A DNA stretch of 63,328 nt. Source: Reyranella massiliensis 521 (GTDB lineage: Bacteria > Pseudomonadota > Alphaproteobacteria > Reyranellales > Reyranellaceae). Location of the stretch: the NCBI GenBank assembly GCA_945862125.1, contig CAMAYC010000011.1, positions 1 to 63,328 on the forward strand, given 5' to 3'. Position numbers and translations under genes: made by a program. Shown in pieces: positions 9,248-18,367 of the stretch. Below the pieces are notes generated by a model. The model saw only the letters and a list, made by a program, of their open reading frames with translations, did not search any database and was not told where the DNA came from. Numbering within the stretch: the first letter of the stretch is position 1; each line of letters begins with the position of its first letter.

Positions 9248-10321
9248 ATGCGCGAAAACGGCTTCCGTGCCATCGGCGGTCTGGCCCAGCGGCTCACCTC
9301 CGGGATCACAAAAGGCAAAGGCGCCTCGATCGCGCGCCTGCGTGCCGAATGGTCGGCCATCGTCGGTCCCGATCTTGCCCGCACCACGCGGCCCGACTCG
9401 CTGCTGGCCGGCCGCGGCGCCCGGAACTTGAGCGGCGCCGGCAAGGTGCTCCGGCTGCGCGTATCGGGCGCTGCCGCGCTCGAAGTCCAACACCAGACCG
9501 GCCAGATCGTGGAGCGCGTGAACGCCTATTTCGGGCACCGGACGGTCGACGACATCCGCCTGGTTCAGGGCACCATCGCCGCCACGCCGCCGCCGCGGGT
9601 CATCCCGAAGCCAGATCCGCAGACCGTGACCCAGGTCGCGGCCCGGGCCGCCGCGGTTAAAGACCCAGATTTGAGGGCCGCGTTGACCCGGCTCGGCGCC
9701 CGCGTGTCGCTCAACCGGCGCGGCGTTATGGCCGCGGCGCTGGGCGCCCTGTTCGTGACGGATGATCTCCGTGCCCAGGAACTGTCCCGGGCCAAGATGC
9801 TGGAGCCGCTGCCCGGCGATCACATCCTGGGCAAGGCCGACGCCCCCAATTCGTTGATCGCTTATTTTTCGTTCACCTGTCCGCACTGCGCGACTTTCTA
9901 TATGGCGACGCTGCCGCCGCTGAAGCGCGAATGGATCGACACCGGCCGCCTGCGATTGATCCACCGGCACTTTCCGTCGGACATCGTGGCGACGCGGGCG
10001 GCCCAGCTTTCCGAATGCACGCCGCCGGACAGGTTTTTCGCCTTCACCGAGGCGCTGTTTCGAAACCACGTGGAATGGCTGACCGGCAGCGATCCCGAGG
10101 CCGATATGGTCAAGATGCTGGCGGGCCAGGGTGTCACCGCCCAGTCGGCCCAGGCCTGCTACGCCAACGACCGCGCTTTGGACAAAGTCGTGGCCGATGT
10201 GCAGACGGGCCAGGCGCTGGGGATCAGGTCGACGCCGACCTTGTTCATCAACGAGGAAAACTACCAGAATCCCGGCGGTCCCGACGCCATCGCTGCAATT
10301 TTACGCCAAGTGGGGCGGTAA
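9248..10321 (+). CDS. DUF721 (DciA-like) domain joined in frame to a DsbA-like thiol oxidoreductase
   Basis: One uninterrupted frame of 357 residues from the ATG at 9248 (AAAGGG upstream; a GTG at 9212 is also in frame). Residues 1 to about 152 are a DUF721/DciA-like domain, ending in the usual DPDLRAALTRLGARV. With no stop codon it runs into LNRRGVMAAALGALFV, a signal/anchor segment, then a DsbA-like domain with CPHC at 211-214 and cis-Pro in STPTLFIN. DUF721 proteins are cytoplasmic (DnaB loading in studied cases) and DsbA works in the periplasm. Either this is a true fusion with an internal membrane anchor, or the dsbA part is also started internally at GTG 9704 or ATG 9728. The usual separate genes make the second reading attractive. 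Confidence 0.8.
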   Translation: MRENGFRAIGGLAQRLTSGITKGKGASIARLRAEWSAIVGPDLARTTRPDSLLAGRGARNLSGAGKVLRLRVSGAAALEVQHQTGQIVERVNAYFGHRTVDDIRLVQGTIAATPPPRVIPKPDPQTVTQVAARAAAVKDPDLRAALTRLGARVSLNRRGVMAAALGALFVTDDLRAQELSRAKMLEPLPGDHILGKADAPNSLIAYFSFTCPHCATFYMATLPPLKREWIDTGRLRLIHRHFPSDIVATRAAQLSECTPPDRFFAFTEALFRNHVEWLTGSDPEADMVKMLAGQGVTAQSAQACYANDRALDKVVADVQTGQALGIRSTPTLFINEENYQNPGGPDAIAAILRQVGR

Positions 10322-10376
10322 TCGTTTGACTCCCCACAGGTGAAATTCCCAAGATGTAGTGGAGAGGAAGACGAGT

Positions 10377-11036
10377 ATGCGGAATATGTTGATTGTCGCC
10401 GGCGGTGCCGTGGCGGTGGCTGCGATCGTGGCTGGCGTCTACTTTGGCACGCGCGCCCCGGCGCCGGGCCCGGCGCCCGTTGCCGTGGCGGCGACCGCGG
10501 ACAAGGCGGCCCTGATGGGCGTCCTGCCGACCGACCACGTCCTGGGCGACCCCAAGGCCCCCGTCACCATCATCGAGTATGCCTCGCTCACCTGCTCGCA
10601 CTGCGCCCACTTCCACACCCAGATCCTGCCCGATCTCAAGAAGAAGTGGATCGACACCGGCAAGGTGAAGCTGGTCTACCGCGACTTCCCGCTCGATCAG
10701 ATCGCGGTGAAGGCGGCCCAGATCGCCGAGTGCGTCGGCAACGACAAATATTTCGGCGTCCTCGACATCATCTTCCGCGGTCAGCCGCAGTGGGCGACCG
10801 GCGCCGATCCGATCGCCGAGCTCGCCAAGCCGCTGCGCATCGCGGGCCTCGGCGAGGCCGAGATCAAGTCCTGCCTCGCCAACGATGCGATGCTCAATGC
10901 CGTGCTCAACGATTACCGCAGCGGCGAGACTCTCGGAGTCAACGCGACGCCGACGCTGTTCATCGGCGGTCAGCTCTATCGCGGGTCGCGTTCCGTCGAG
11001 GATATCGACGCCGCTCTCGTGAAACTCGTCAAGTAA
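10377..11036 (+). CDS. DsbA family thiol:disulfide oxidoreductase
   Basis: 219 residues from the ATG at 10377, 6 bases after a GGAGAGGAAG ribosome site; an upstream in-frame GTG at 10359 has none. An N-terminal hydrophobic segment (about residues 4-24) directs it to the periplasm or membrane. The thioredoxin-like domain has CSHC at 73-76 and cis-Pro in ATPTLFIGG. It matches the preceding DsbA-like domain closely around WIDTG and the following FPLD segment, so the two are tandem paralogs. Lies before smc, as in many alphaproteobacteria. Likely oxidises cell-envelope cysteines. Confidence 0.88.
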   Translation: MRNMLIVAGGAVAVAAIVAGVYFGTRAPAPGPAPVAVAATADKAALMGVLPTDHVLGDPKAPVTIIEYASLTCSHCAHFHTQILPDLKKKWIDTGKVKLVYRDFPLDQIAVKAAQIAECVGNDKYFGVLDIIFRGQPQWATGADPIAELAKPLRIAGLGEAEIKSCLANDAMLNAVLNDYRSGETLGVNATPTLFIGGQLYRGSRSVEDIDAALVKLVK

Positions 11037-11075
11037 GTAACCAGACCAGCAAGTAACAGACAGGGCGTGGTGTAG

Positions 11076-14000
11076 ATGGTCCAGTTCGACAAGCTCCGGC
11101 TCTCCGGCTTCAAGTCCTTCGTCGATCCGACGGAGCTCGCCATCGAGTCCGGCATGACCGGCATCGTCGGCCCCAACGGCTGCGGCAAGTCGAACCTCGT
11201 CGAGGCTCTGAAGTGGGTGATGGGGGAGACCTCGGCCAAGCAGATGCGCGGCAGCGAGATGGAAGACGTCATCTTCGCCGGCGCCGGCACCCGTCCGGCG
11301 CGCAACATCGCCGAGGTGATGCTGTCGCTCGACAACAAGACCCGCACGGCGCCCGCGATGGTGAACGACGCCGACCAGCTCGACGTCATGCGGCGCATCG
11401 AGCGCGGCCACGGCTCGGCCTATTCGGTGAACGGACGCGAGATCCGCGCCCGCGACGTGCAGACCCTGTTTGCCGACGCCGCCACCGGCGCGCGCTCGAC
11501 CGCGATGGTGAGCCAGGGCCGCATCGGCTCGCTGGTCAACGCCAAGCCGGCCGACCGCCGCACCATCATCGACGAGGCCGCCGGCATTACCGGTCTCTAT
11601 GCCCGCCGCCACGAGGCGGAGCTGCGCCTGCGCGCCGCCGAGCAGAACCTGGCGCGCGTGCAGGACGTGCTGGTCGCGCTGGAGGAACAGCACAAGGGCC
11701 TGAAGCGTCAGGCCCGCCAGGCCAGCCGCTATCGCAACCTCTCCGACCATATTCGCCGCGCGGAAGCCGCAGTGCTGGCCCTGAAGCTCGCCTCCGCCGA
11801 GAGCGACCTCGCCAACTCGGGCGAGCGCCTGCGCGAGGCCGAGGCCCTTGTTGCCGACCTTACGCGGCTGGTCGGTCTTGCCACCACGGCGCAGGCTGAC
11901 GCCGCAACGGCGCTGCCGCCGCTGCGTAACGACGAGGCCGCCGCCGCGGCCGCGCTCCAGCGCCTGCGCGTGGCGCACGACGCGCTCACCGCCGAAGCCG
12001 AGCGTGTTGCCCAGGCCCAGGAGGAGGCGGAGACCCGGCTCCGCCAGACAGATTCCGATCTCGAGCGCGAGCGTGGCCGCAAGGGCGACGCGGAAGCTGC
12101 GACCGCCGATCTCGACGGCCAGCGCGGCCGGCTCGAGCAGGAGCAGGTCGGTGAAGAGGATCGCGCCACCGCGGCCCGCCAGGCCCGCGACATCGCCCAG
12201 GCCGATACCGCCACGGCCGAGACCGAGCATGACCGCCTGACCCGCCAGATCGCCGACGACGAGGCGCTGCGCCAGAGCGTGGGCCGCGAGATCGCCGAGC
12301 TGCAGGACCGCCTGCGCCGGATGGCCGTGCGCTGCGACGAGGTCGCCGCCCAGCGGCAGCAGGTCGAAACCGAACTCTCGGGCCTGCCGGCACTTTCAGA
12401 GGTCGAAGCTGCGCTCGAAGCCGCCCGTGCGGCATTCGAGACTGCCCGGCGCGAGGGCCAGGAGGCGATCGAGAACGCCCGCGAGGCCGCGCGTTACGAA
12501 TCGGACGCGGCGCGTCTGGCGGTGGCCAAAGCAGAAGCCGAGCGCATCGATATGGAACGCGCCCGTGCGGCCGAACGCCAGGCGGCCGAAGCGAGCCACG
12601 CCACCGCCGCCGAGATCGTGCAGAAGACCAACGCGCGCCTCACCAAGCTGCGCGCCGAGGAAGCGGGTGTCGCCGCGGCGCTGAAGTCGGCGGCCGATTC
12701 GCTGTGGCCGCCGCTGCTCGATGCGCTCTCGGTCGAGCCGGGCTTCGAAAAGTCCATGGGCGCTGCGTTCGGCGACGAGTTGGAAGCCTCGTCCGATCGT
12801 GGCGCGCCGGTGCACTGGCTGCCGCTCGAGCCGCTGGCCGATGCGCCTGAACTGCCGGAAGGCGCCACGCCGCTCGGCGCCTTCGTCAAGACGCTGCCGG
12901 AACTCGCCCGCCGCATCGCCTTCATCGGCCTCGTGGCCGACGACGCCACCGGCGAGGCGCTGCAGACCCAGCTCAAGCCCGGCCAGCAGCTCGTCACCCG
13001 CGAAGGCGCGGTCTGGCGCTGGGACGGCTACACGATGCGCGCCGGTGCGCCGTCGAGCGCCGCCGTGCAGCTCAGCCAGCGCAATCGCCTGGCCGAGATC
13101 CGCCAGCAGATCGACGCGGTCGTGATCGAACAGACGGCCGAACAGGCCCGCGTCGATGCCGAAGCGGGCTGGCTCGCCGCCGCCCGCGGCGCCGAGCGGA
13201 CCTGTGTCGAGCAGGCCCGCCAGCATGAGCGCACGGTGGCCGATGCCGCGCGGCGCAAGACCCAGGATGCGGGCGAAGCGACCCGTGCGGCCGAGCGTGC
13301 CGCCCAGACCGCCATTGCCGCCGCCGAGCGGGCGGCCGCCGCTGCACGCGATCGCCACACCGAGGTGGCGCGCCGCACCGACCAGCTCCGCACGCGTCTC
13401 ACCGGCATCGAGCAGGCGCAGGTCGAGGTGGCGGGCGACATCGCCGACGCCGAGATGCGCCGCACCTTCCGCGAGGCCCGTCTGTCGGCGATTTCCGACA
13501 CCCAGGCCGACCGCGTCGAGGCCGGGGCGCTGCGCGTGCGCATCGCCGAGCTGCGCGGCGCGCTGGTCGAGGCCGAAGGCACCTGCGACCGCCTCGCCCG
13601 CGAAGCGGCGATGCGGGTCGAGCGCCTGGGCCAGATCGCCCAGGAGCATGCCGGGTGGAGCAAGCGCCTGGCCGATGCCGATGGCCAGATCCTCGAGCTC
13701 GATGCCCGCCGCGAGCAGATCGCCGGCGCCATCGCCGAACTGGAAGCCAAGCCCGCCGAGATCGAGACCAAGCGCGAGGCGCTGGCCGAGGAAATCGGCA
13801 ATGCCGAGATCAACCGTCAGCAGGCGGCCGACCAACTCGCCATCGGCGAGACCCGGCTGGCCGACGCCGACAAGGCGATGCGTCAGGCCGAAGGCGAGCT
13901 GGCAGGCGCCCGCGAAAGCCGGGTCCGTCGCGAGGGTCAGGTCGAGCAGGCGACCAAGGACCGCGAGGCGGTGGTCGAGCGCATCGTCGAGCGGCTGCGT

Positions 14001-14732
14001 TGCGAGCCCGACGGCGTTCTGGCGCTGGCCGAAGTCCAGTCGCTGGAGGAGCTGCCGGAGATCGAGAAGGCCGAGCATCGCCTCGAACGGCTGGTCCACG
14101 AGCGCGAGACGATGGGCGCGGTCAATCTGCGGGCCGAGGAAGAGGCCAATGAGCTGGAGCAGCAGATCACCGGCATGACGGCCGAGCGCGACGACCTCGT
14201 TGCCGCCATCGGCCGGCTGCGCCAGGGCATCCAGAGCCTGAACCGCGAGGGCCGCGAGCGTTTCCTCGCCGCCTTCGAGCAGGTCAGCGGCCACTTCCAG
14301 CAGCTCTTCACCAAGCTGTTCGGCGGCGGCAAGGCCGAGCTCAGGCTCACGGAGTCCGAGGATCCGCTCGAGGCCGGCCTCGAAATCCACGCCAGCCCGC
14401 CGGGCAAGAAGCTGCAGGTGATGTCGCTCCTCTCGGGCGGTGAACAGGCTTTGACGGCTCTGTCGTTGTTGTTCGCCGTGTTCATGACCAACCCGGCACC
14501 GATCTGCGTGCTGGACGAGGTGGACGCACCGCTGGACGACCTGAACGTGGAGCGCTTCTGCGGCCTGGTGAAGGACATCGCCGGCCGCACCGACACGCGC
14601 TTTCTGATCATCACCCACCATCGCGTCACCATGGCGCGCATGGACAGGCTCTACGGGGTGACCATGTCGGAGCAGGGCGTGTCCCAGCTCGTCTCGGTCA
14701 ACCTGCAGGAAGCCGACCGGATGGTGGCCTGA
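11076..14732 (+). CDS. smc: chromosome segregation ATPase SMC
   Basis: 1218 residues. Walker A GPNGCGKS at 32-39 and a following QG-loop region (SQGRIG) make the N-terminal half of the ABC head; two long coiled coils rich in E, R, A and Q flank a hinge around residues 540-670; the C-terminal head has LLSGGEQALTALSL and Walker B VLDEVDAPLDD. It loads on DNA with ScpA/ScpB, which are not in the window, to organise and segregate the nucleoid. Ends before a strong terminator. Codon use is like its neighbours. Confidence 0.96.
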   Translation: MVQFDKLRLSGFKSFVDPTELAIESGMTGIVGPNGCGKSNLVEALKWVMGETSAKQMRGSEMEDVIFAGAGTRPARNIAEVMLSLDNKTRTAPAMVNDADQLDVMRRIERGHGSAYSVNGREIRARDVQTLFADAATGARSTAMVSQGRIGSLVNAKPADRRTIIDEAAGITGLYARRHEAELRLRAAEQNLARVQDVLVALEEQHKGLKRQARQASRYRNLSDHIRRAEAAVLALKLASAESDLANSGERLREAEALVADLTRLVGLATTAQADAATALPPLRNDEAAAAAALQRLRVAHDALTAEAERVAQAQEEAETRLRQTDSDLERERGRKGDAEAATADLDGQRGRLEQEQVGEEDRATAARQARDIAQADTATAETEHDRLTRQIADDEALRQSVGREIAELQDRLRRMAVRCDEVAAQRQQVETELSGLPALSEVEAALEAARAAFETARREGQEAIENAREAARYESDAARLAVAKAEAERIDMERARAAERQAAEASHATAAEIVQKTNARLTKLRAEEAGVAAALKSAADSLWPPLLDALSVEPGFEKSMGAAFGDELEASSDRGAPVHWLPLEPLADAPELPEGATPLGAFVKTLPELARRIAFIGLVADDATGEALQTQLKPGQQLVTREGAVWRWDGYTMRAGAPSSAAVQLSQRNRLAEIRQQIDAVVIEQTAEQARVDAEAGWLAAARGAERTCVEQARQHERTVADAARRKTQDAGEATRAAERAAQTAIAAAERAAAAARDRHTEVARRTDQLRTRLTGIEQAQVEVAGDIADAEMRRTFREARLSAISDTQADRVEAGALRVRIAELRGALVEAEGTCDRLAREAAMRVERLGQIAQEHAGWSKRLADADGQILELDARREQIAGAIAELEAKPAEIETKREALAEEIGNAEINRQQAADQLAIGETRLADADKAMRQAEGELAGARESRVRREGQVEQATKDREAVVERIVERLRCEPDGVLALAEVQSLEELPEIEKAEHRLERLVHERETMGAVNLRAEEEANELEQQITGMTAERDDLVAAIGRLRQGIQSLNREGRERFLAAFEQVSGHFQQLFTKLFGGGKAELRLTESEDPLEAGLEIHASPPGKKLQVMSLLSGGEQALTALSLLFAVFMTNPAPICVLDEVDAPLDDLNVERFCGLVKDIAGRTDTRFLIITHHRVTMARMDRLYGVTMSEQGVSQLVSVNLQEADRMVA

Positions 14733-14775
14733 GTTCGACAACCAACAAGACGATCTTCCTCTCTCAAATCGACTG

Positions 14776-14811
14776 GGGCGCCAGCTAGGCCGAGCTGGCG
14801 CCCTTCTCTTT
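14776..14811 (+). terminator. intrinsic terminator after smc
   Basis: GGGCGCCAGCT at 14776-14786 pairs with AGCTGGCGCCC at 14793-14803 (11 bp, 6-base loop), followed by TTCTCTTT. Placed 44 bp after the smc stop and 28 bp before dapE, so dapE should have its own promoter or be reached by read-through. Confidence 0.8.
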
Positions 14812-14838
14812 GGAGGGGCGGGGATGTAGTGTCCGGCC

Positions 14839-16026
14839 ATGCCCGATGCCTTGAATACCAACGCTACCGACGTGATCGAATTGACGCGCGCGCTGGTGCG
14901 CTGCGAGAGCGTGACGCCGCGCGAAGCCGGCGCGCTGGACCTGCTCGAGGGCACGCTGGCGCCGCTCGGCTTCCGCTGCGAGCGCATGGATTTCACCCAG
15001 CTCGGTACCGACGACGTGGCCAATCTCTACGCCCGTGTCGGAAGCGGCGGCCGTCATTTCTGTTTTGCCGGCCATTCCGACGTGGTGCCGGTGGGCGATC
15101 TTTCCTCCTGGACCATCGGTCCTTTCTCGGCCGAGCTGTCGGGCGGCTATCTGTTCGGCCGTGGCGCCGCCGACATGAAGGGCGCGATCGCGGCCTTCAC
15201 CGACGCCGCCACGCGATTCCTCGCAAAGCGCGGCCGCGACTTCGGCGGCTCGATCAGCTTGCTGATCACCGGTGACGAGGAGGGCCCTGCCGTCAACGGC
15301 ACGGTCAAGATGCTGAAGCGCCTCGCCGATTGCGGCGAGACGATCGATGCCTGCGTGGTCGGCGAACCGACCAGTTCCAGGCGCTTCGGTGACATGATCA
15401 AGATCGGCCGGCGTGGCAGCATGACCGTCGACATGGTGGTGCGCGGGGTGCAGGGCCATGTGGCCTATCCGGAGCGGCTCGACAATGCCATCCATCGGCT
15501 GTCGGCGCTGATCGAGGCACTGGTGCGCGAGCCGATCGATCAGGGCAGCACCCATTTCCAGCCGACGTCGTTGCAGTTCACCACGGTCGATGTCGGCAAC
15601 AAGGCGACCAACATCGCCCCCGGCACCGCCACCGCGCGCTTCAACACCCGCTTCAACGATCTCTGGACCTCCAAGACTCTGCTCGCCCATCTCACCGAGC
15701 GGCTGGAGCGTGCCAACGCGGCGCTGGGCGGCAACGGCCTGTTCGAGCTGAAGCACGAGGTCTCAGGCGAGTCGTTCTATACGCCGCCCGGATCGCTGAG
15801 CGACCTGGTGGCTGGCGCCATCCGCGACGTCACGGGAGTCGAGCCCGAACTCTCGACGACCGGCGGCACCTCGGATGCGCGCTTCATCCGCAGCTATTGT
15901 CCGGTGCTCGAATTCGGGCTGGTCGGCGAGAGCATGCACAAGGTCGACGAGAAGAGCGCGATCGCCGATCTGAAAACGCTGGCCGACGTCTACGAGACGG
16001 TGCTCGACCGTTTCTTCGCGGCCTGA
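14839..16026 (+). CDS. dapE: succinyl-diaminopimelate desuccinylase
   Basis: 395 residues. Hydrolyses N-succinyl-LL-2,6-diaminopimelate to LL-diaminopimelate and succinate in lysine and peptidoglycan synthesis. M20 dinuclear zinc peptidase layout: H79 in FAGHSDVVPVGD, bridging D111 in GRGAADMKG, the catalytic E pair at 146-147 in TGDEEGPA, and a lid/dimerisation domain from about 180 to 290. The closing GTSDARFIR and GESMHKVDE are DapE-specific. Followed 9 bp later by a membrane protein gene on the same strand. Confidence 0.93.
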   Translation: MPDALNTNATDVIELTRALVRCESVTPREAGALDLLEGTLAPLGFRCERMDFTQLGTDDVANLYARVGSGGRHFCFAGHSDVVPVGDLSSWTIGPFSAELSGGYLFGRGAADMKGAIAAFTDAATRFLAKRGRDFGGSISLLITGDEEGPAVNGTVKMLKRLADCGETIDACVVGEPTSSRRFGDMIKIGRRGSMTVDMVVRGVQGHVAYPERLDNAIHRLSALIEALVREPIDQGSTHFQPTSLQFTTVDVGNKATNIAPGTATARFNTRFNDLWTSKTLLAHLTERLERANAALGGNGLFELKHEVSGESFYTPPGSLSDLVAGAIRDVTGVEPELSTTGGTSDARFIRSYCPVLEFGLVGESMHKVDEKSAIADLKTLADVYETVLDRFFAA

Positions 16027-16035
16027 AGGCCGGCC

Positions 16036-16617
16036 ATGCTCAGCGCTGCCGAGATCGCCCGCGGCGTGCAGGGTGCGCTGGCCTTCCTGTGGCGCGATCC
16101 CAAGGCGCCGACCTGTTTCGACAATACGCCCGAAGCCTGCCTGCGCTCGTTCCGCGTTATGGTGCTGGTGGCGCCACTCCACGTCATCCTCCTGCTGGTC
16201 CGCTATTCCGATGCCACGATCGCAGCCGAGGACATGGAGGTCTTCTTCGCCGAGACGCTGGGCTATGTCGTCGAGTGGCTGCTGTTCCCGGTGATCTTCC
16301 ATGAGATTGCCCGCCGCCGGGGCTGGCTCGACCGCTACGCGCGCTACATCGGCGCACTCAACTGGATCAACCTGCCGGGCATGGCCCTGGCCGTGGTCTT
16401 CGTGCCCCTCGCGCACCTCGCGCCGCCCGCGATCGGCAGCTTGGTCAGCATCGGTCTGCAGGGGCTGTTCTTCTACTGGTTCCTGGTCACCACGCGGCAG
16501 GTGATCGGGGCCAGCTGGCTGCTCTCGACCATGCTGCTGATCGTGAACTGGGTGCCGCTGGCTTTCATCTCATTCCTCATCGCTCGCTATCTCGGCGTCG
16601 TGGCCACCGCCGCCTAG
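16036..16617 (+). CDS. integral membrane protein of unknown function
   Basis: 193 residues with four or five hydrophobic segments (about 40-56, 72-90, 108-127, 131-150 and 160-190), so an inner-membrane protein resembling a small Yip1-like or uncharacterised permease fold. No catalytic motif is visible. It begins 9 bp after dapE, suggesting co-transcription. Its last 48 bases overlap the convergent truA gene, which is unusual but compatible with both frames being real. No function is assigned. Confidence 0.7.
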   Translation: MLSAAEIARGVQGALAFLWRDPKAPTCFDNTPEACLRSFRVMVLVAPLHVILLLVRYSDATIAAEDMEVFFAETLGYVVEWLLFPVIFHEIARRRGWLDRYARYIGALNWINLPGMALAVVFVPLAHLAPPAIGSLVSIGLQGLFFYWFLVTTRQVIGASWLLSTMLLIVNWVPLAFISFLIARYLGVVATAA

Positions 16618-17355
16618 GTCGTAACGCACTTCCATCAGGCAGAGGCCCTGCGGTGGTGCCGTGGGGCCGCCGCGGGTCCGGTCGCAGGCCGCCAGGGCTT
16701 CCTCGACGTCGCGTCTCGACCATTGGCCACGACCGACGAGCCGGAGCGTTCCGACGAGTATGCGCACCTGGTTATGCAGGAACGACCGCGCGCCGACATC
16801 GATGTGGATCTCGTCGCCGTCGCGGCTGACGCGCATCAGGTCGAGCGTCTTGATCGACGACGGCGCCTGGCAGGCGGTCGATCGGAAGCTGTTGAAGTCG
16901 TGGTGGCCCTGCAACGCCGAGGCGGCGTCGATCATGGCGTCGAGGTCGAGCCGGGCAGGGACGTGCCAGACATGGCCGCTGTCGAGGGTCGGCGGTGCCC
17001 GGCGGTTGAGGATGCGGTAGCGATAGCGCCGCCAAGTCGCCGAGAAGCGCGCATGAAATTTCGCCGGCGCGATTTCAACCGAAGGCAGCGCGATCGGGTT
17101 GGGCTTGAGATGGAAATTGAGCGCCGCCTGCACTTTGTCGGGGGCCATCTCGTTCGCAAGGTCGAAATGCGCGACTTGGCCCAAGGCATGGACGCCGGAA
17201 TCCGTCCGGCCAGCGCCCTGCACCTGCACGCGTTCGCCGCTCATGGCGAATATCGCGTCCTCCAGCAGGGCCTGAATTGTCGGGCCGTTGGGCTGGCGCT
17301 GCCAGCCCACGAACGGGCCGCCATCGTACTCGACGATGAGCTTGTAGCGCGGCAC
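16570..17355 (-). CDS. truA: tRNA pseudouridine(38-40) synthase
   Basis: 261 residues from a GTG start at 17355. Converts uridines 38-40 in the tRNA anticodon arm to pseudouridine. The catalytic aspartate is D52 in GAGRTDSGVHALGQVAHF, and the N-terminal YDGGPFVGWQRQP is also diagnostic. The C-terminal RSFLHNQVRILVGTL helix is conserved. It follows fmt with a 4-bp gap, the common fmt-truA order. Its 3' end overlaps the convergent membrane protein gene by 48 bp. Confidence 0.95.
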   Translation of the reverse strand: MPRYKLIVEYDGGPFVGWQRQPNGPTIQALLEDAIFAMSGERVQVQGAGRTDSGVHALGQVAHFDLANEMAPDKVQAALNFHLKPNPIALPSVEIAPAKFHARFSATWRRYRYRILNRRAPPTLDSGHVWHVPARLDLDAMIDAASALQGHHDFNSFRSTACQAPSSIKTLDLMRVSRDGDEIHIDVGARSFLHNQVRILVGTLRLVGRGQWSRRDVEEALAACDRTRGGPTAPPQGLCLMEVRYDLGGGGHDAEIASDEE

Positions 17356-17359
17356 GGAG

Positions 17360-18319
17360 TCAGGCGGGTCTGGTTGGCAGCGACACGACAGCGGGCACCG
17401 GCAGAACAGTGCCGGCCGCCAGGGCGAAGCCGCGCAAGAAGGCGTCGGCTGGTTGCGCCGACCTGCCGGGCCGCTGGAGCTGCAGGAGCTTCAGGCCGCC
17501 GATGCCGCAGGCGACCACCGGGAAGCCGTCGCGCCCGATGGTGAGCGTGCCCGGCGTGCCACCGGCCAGGGCGAGGCCCGCCGCCAGCACTTTTATGCGC
17601 TCTCCGTTCAATTCGAACGAAGTGCCGGGCCACGGATGGAAGGCGCGGACCTTGCGCTCCAGTTCGGCAGCCGGACGGCGCCAATCCAGCATGCCTTCTT
17701 CCTTGCCGAGCTTGTGGGCATAGGTGACACCCTCCTCGGGTTGCACCACCGGGTCGATGGTGTTGCGCATCAGCCCGTCGAGCGTCGACACGATCAGCCG
17801 CGCGCCAAGCTCGGCCAGGCGGTCGTGCACCGTCTCGGCGGTATCGGCGGAGGAGATCGGCGTGCTTTCAGCAAGCAGCATGGGGCCGGTGTCGAGGCCT
17901 TCGTCCATGCGCATGGTGGTGACGCCGGTCTCGCTGTCGCCTGCCAGGATGGCGCGATGGATGGGCGCCGCGCCGCGCCAGCGCGGCAGCAGCGAGCCGT
18001 GTATGTTGATGCAGCCCAGCACCGGGGCATCGAGGAAGCTCTTCGGCAGGATATGGCCGTAGGAGACGACCACCGCGGCATCGAGATCGAACGCCCTGAA
18101 GGCCTGCGCCTCCTCGTCGTTCCGGAGGCTCTTCGGCGAATGCACGGTGAGGCCCAGCGAAAGGGCAAGCTCATGTACCGGCGTACGTCGCTCCTGCTGA
18201 CCGCGCCCGGCCGGCTTGGGCGCCCGTGTGTAGACAGCGGCCACGTCATGGCCGGCCTCGGCCAGCGCCTTGAGCGCCGGCACGGCGAAGGCAGAGGTAC
18301 CGAGAAACGCAATCTTCAT
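17360..18319 (-). CDS. fmt: methionyl-tRNA formyltransferase
   Basis: 319 residues. Formylates Met-tRNA(fMet) using 10-formyltetrahydrofolate before translation starts. The catalytic triad is visible as N105, H107 (INIHGSLLPRWRGAAPI) and D143 (GLDTGP). A Rossmann-type N-domain is followed by the C-terminal OB-like domain that grips tRNA (FELNGERIKVLAA). First gene of an fmt-truA pair. Peptide deformylase (def), commonly beside fmt, is not here; the divergent neighbour is zapE. Confidence 0.96.
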   Translation of the reverse strand: MKIAFLGTSAFAVPALKALAEAGHDVAAVYTRAPKPAGRGQQERRTPVHELALSLGLTVHSPKSLRNDEEAQAFRAFDLDAAVVVSYGHILPKSFLDAPVLGCINIHGSLLPRWRGAAPIHRAILAGDSETGVTTMRMDEGLDTGPMLLAESTPISSADTAETVHDRLAELGARLIVSTLDGLMRNTIDPVVQPEEGVTYAHKLGKEEGMLDWRRPAAELERKVRAFHPWPGTSFELNGERIKVLAAGLALAGGTPGTLTIGRDGFPVVACGIGGLKLLQLQRPGRSAQPADAFLRGFALAAGTVLPVPAVVSLPTRPA

Positions 18320-18367
18320 CGCCGCACCTTATAGGCAGCCGCGCGGCGGTGAGCTAGTTATGCCGCA

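Noticed and set aside
11076..15023. Very long antisense open frames under smc (up to 875 codons)
   Set aside because: High-GC third-position bias creates antisense frames; smc in the forward frame is unmistakable.
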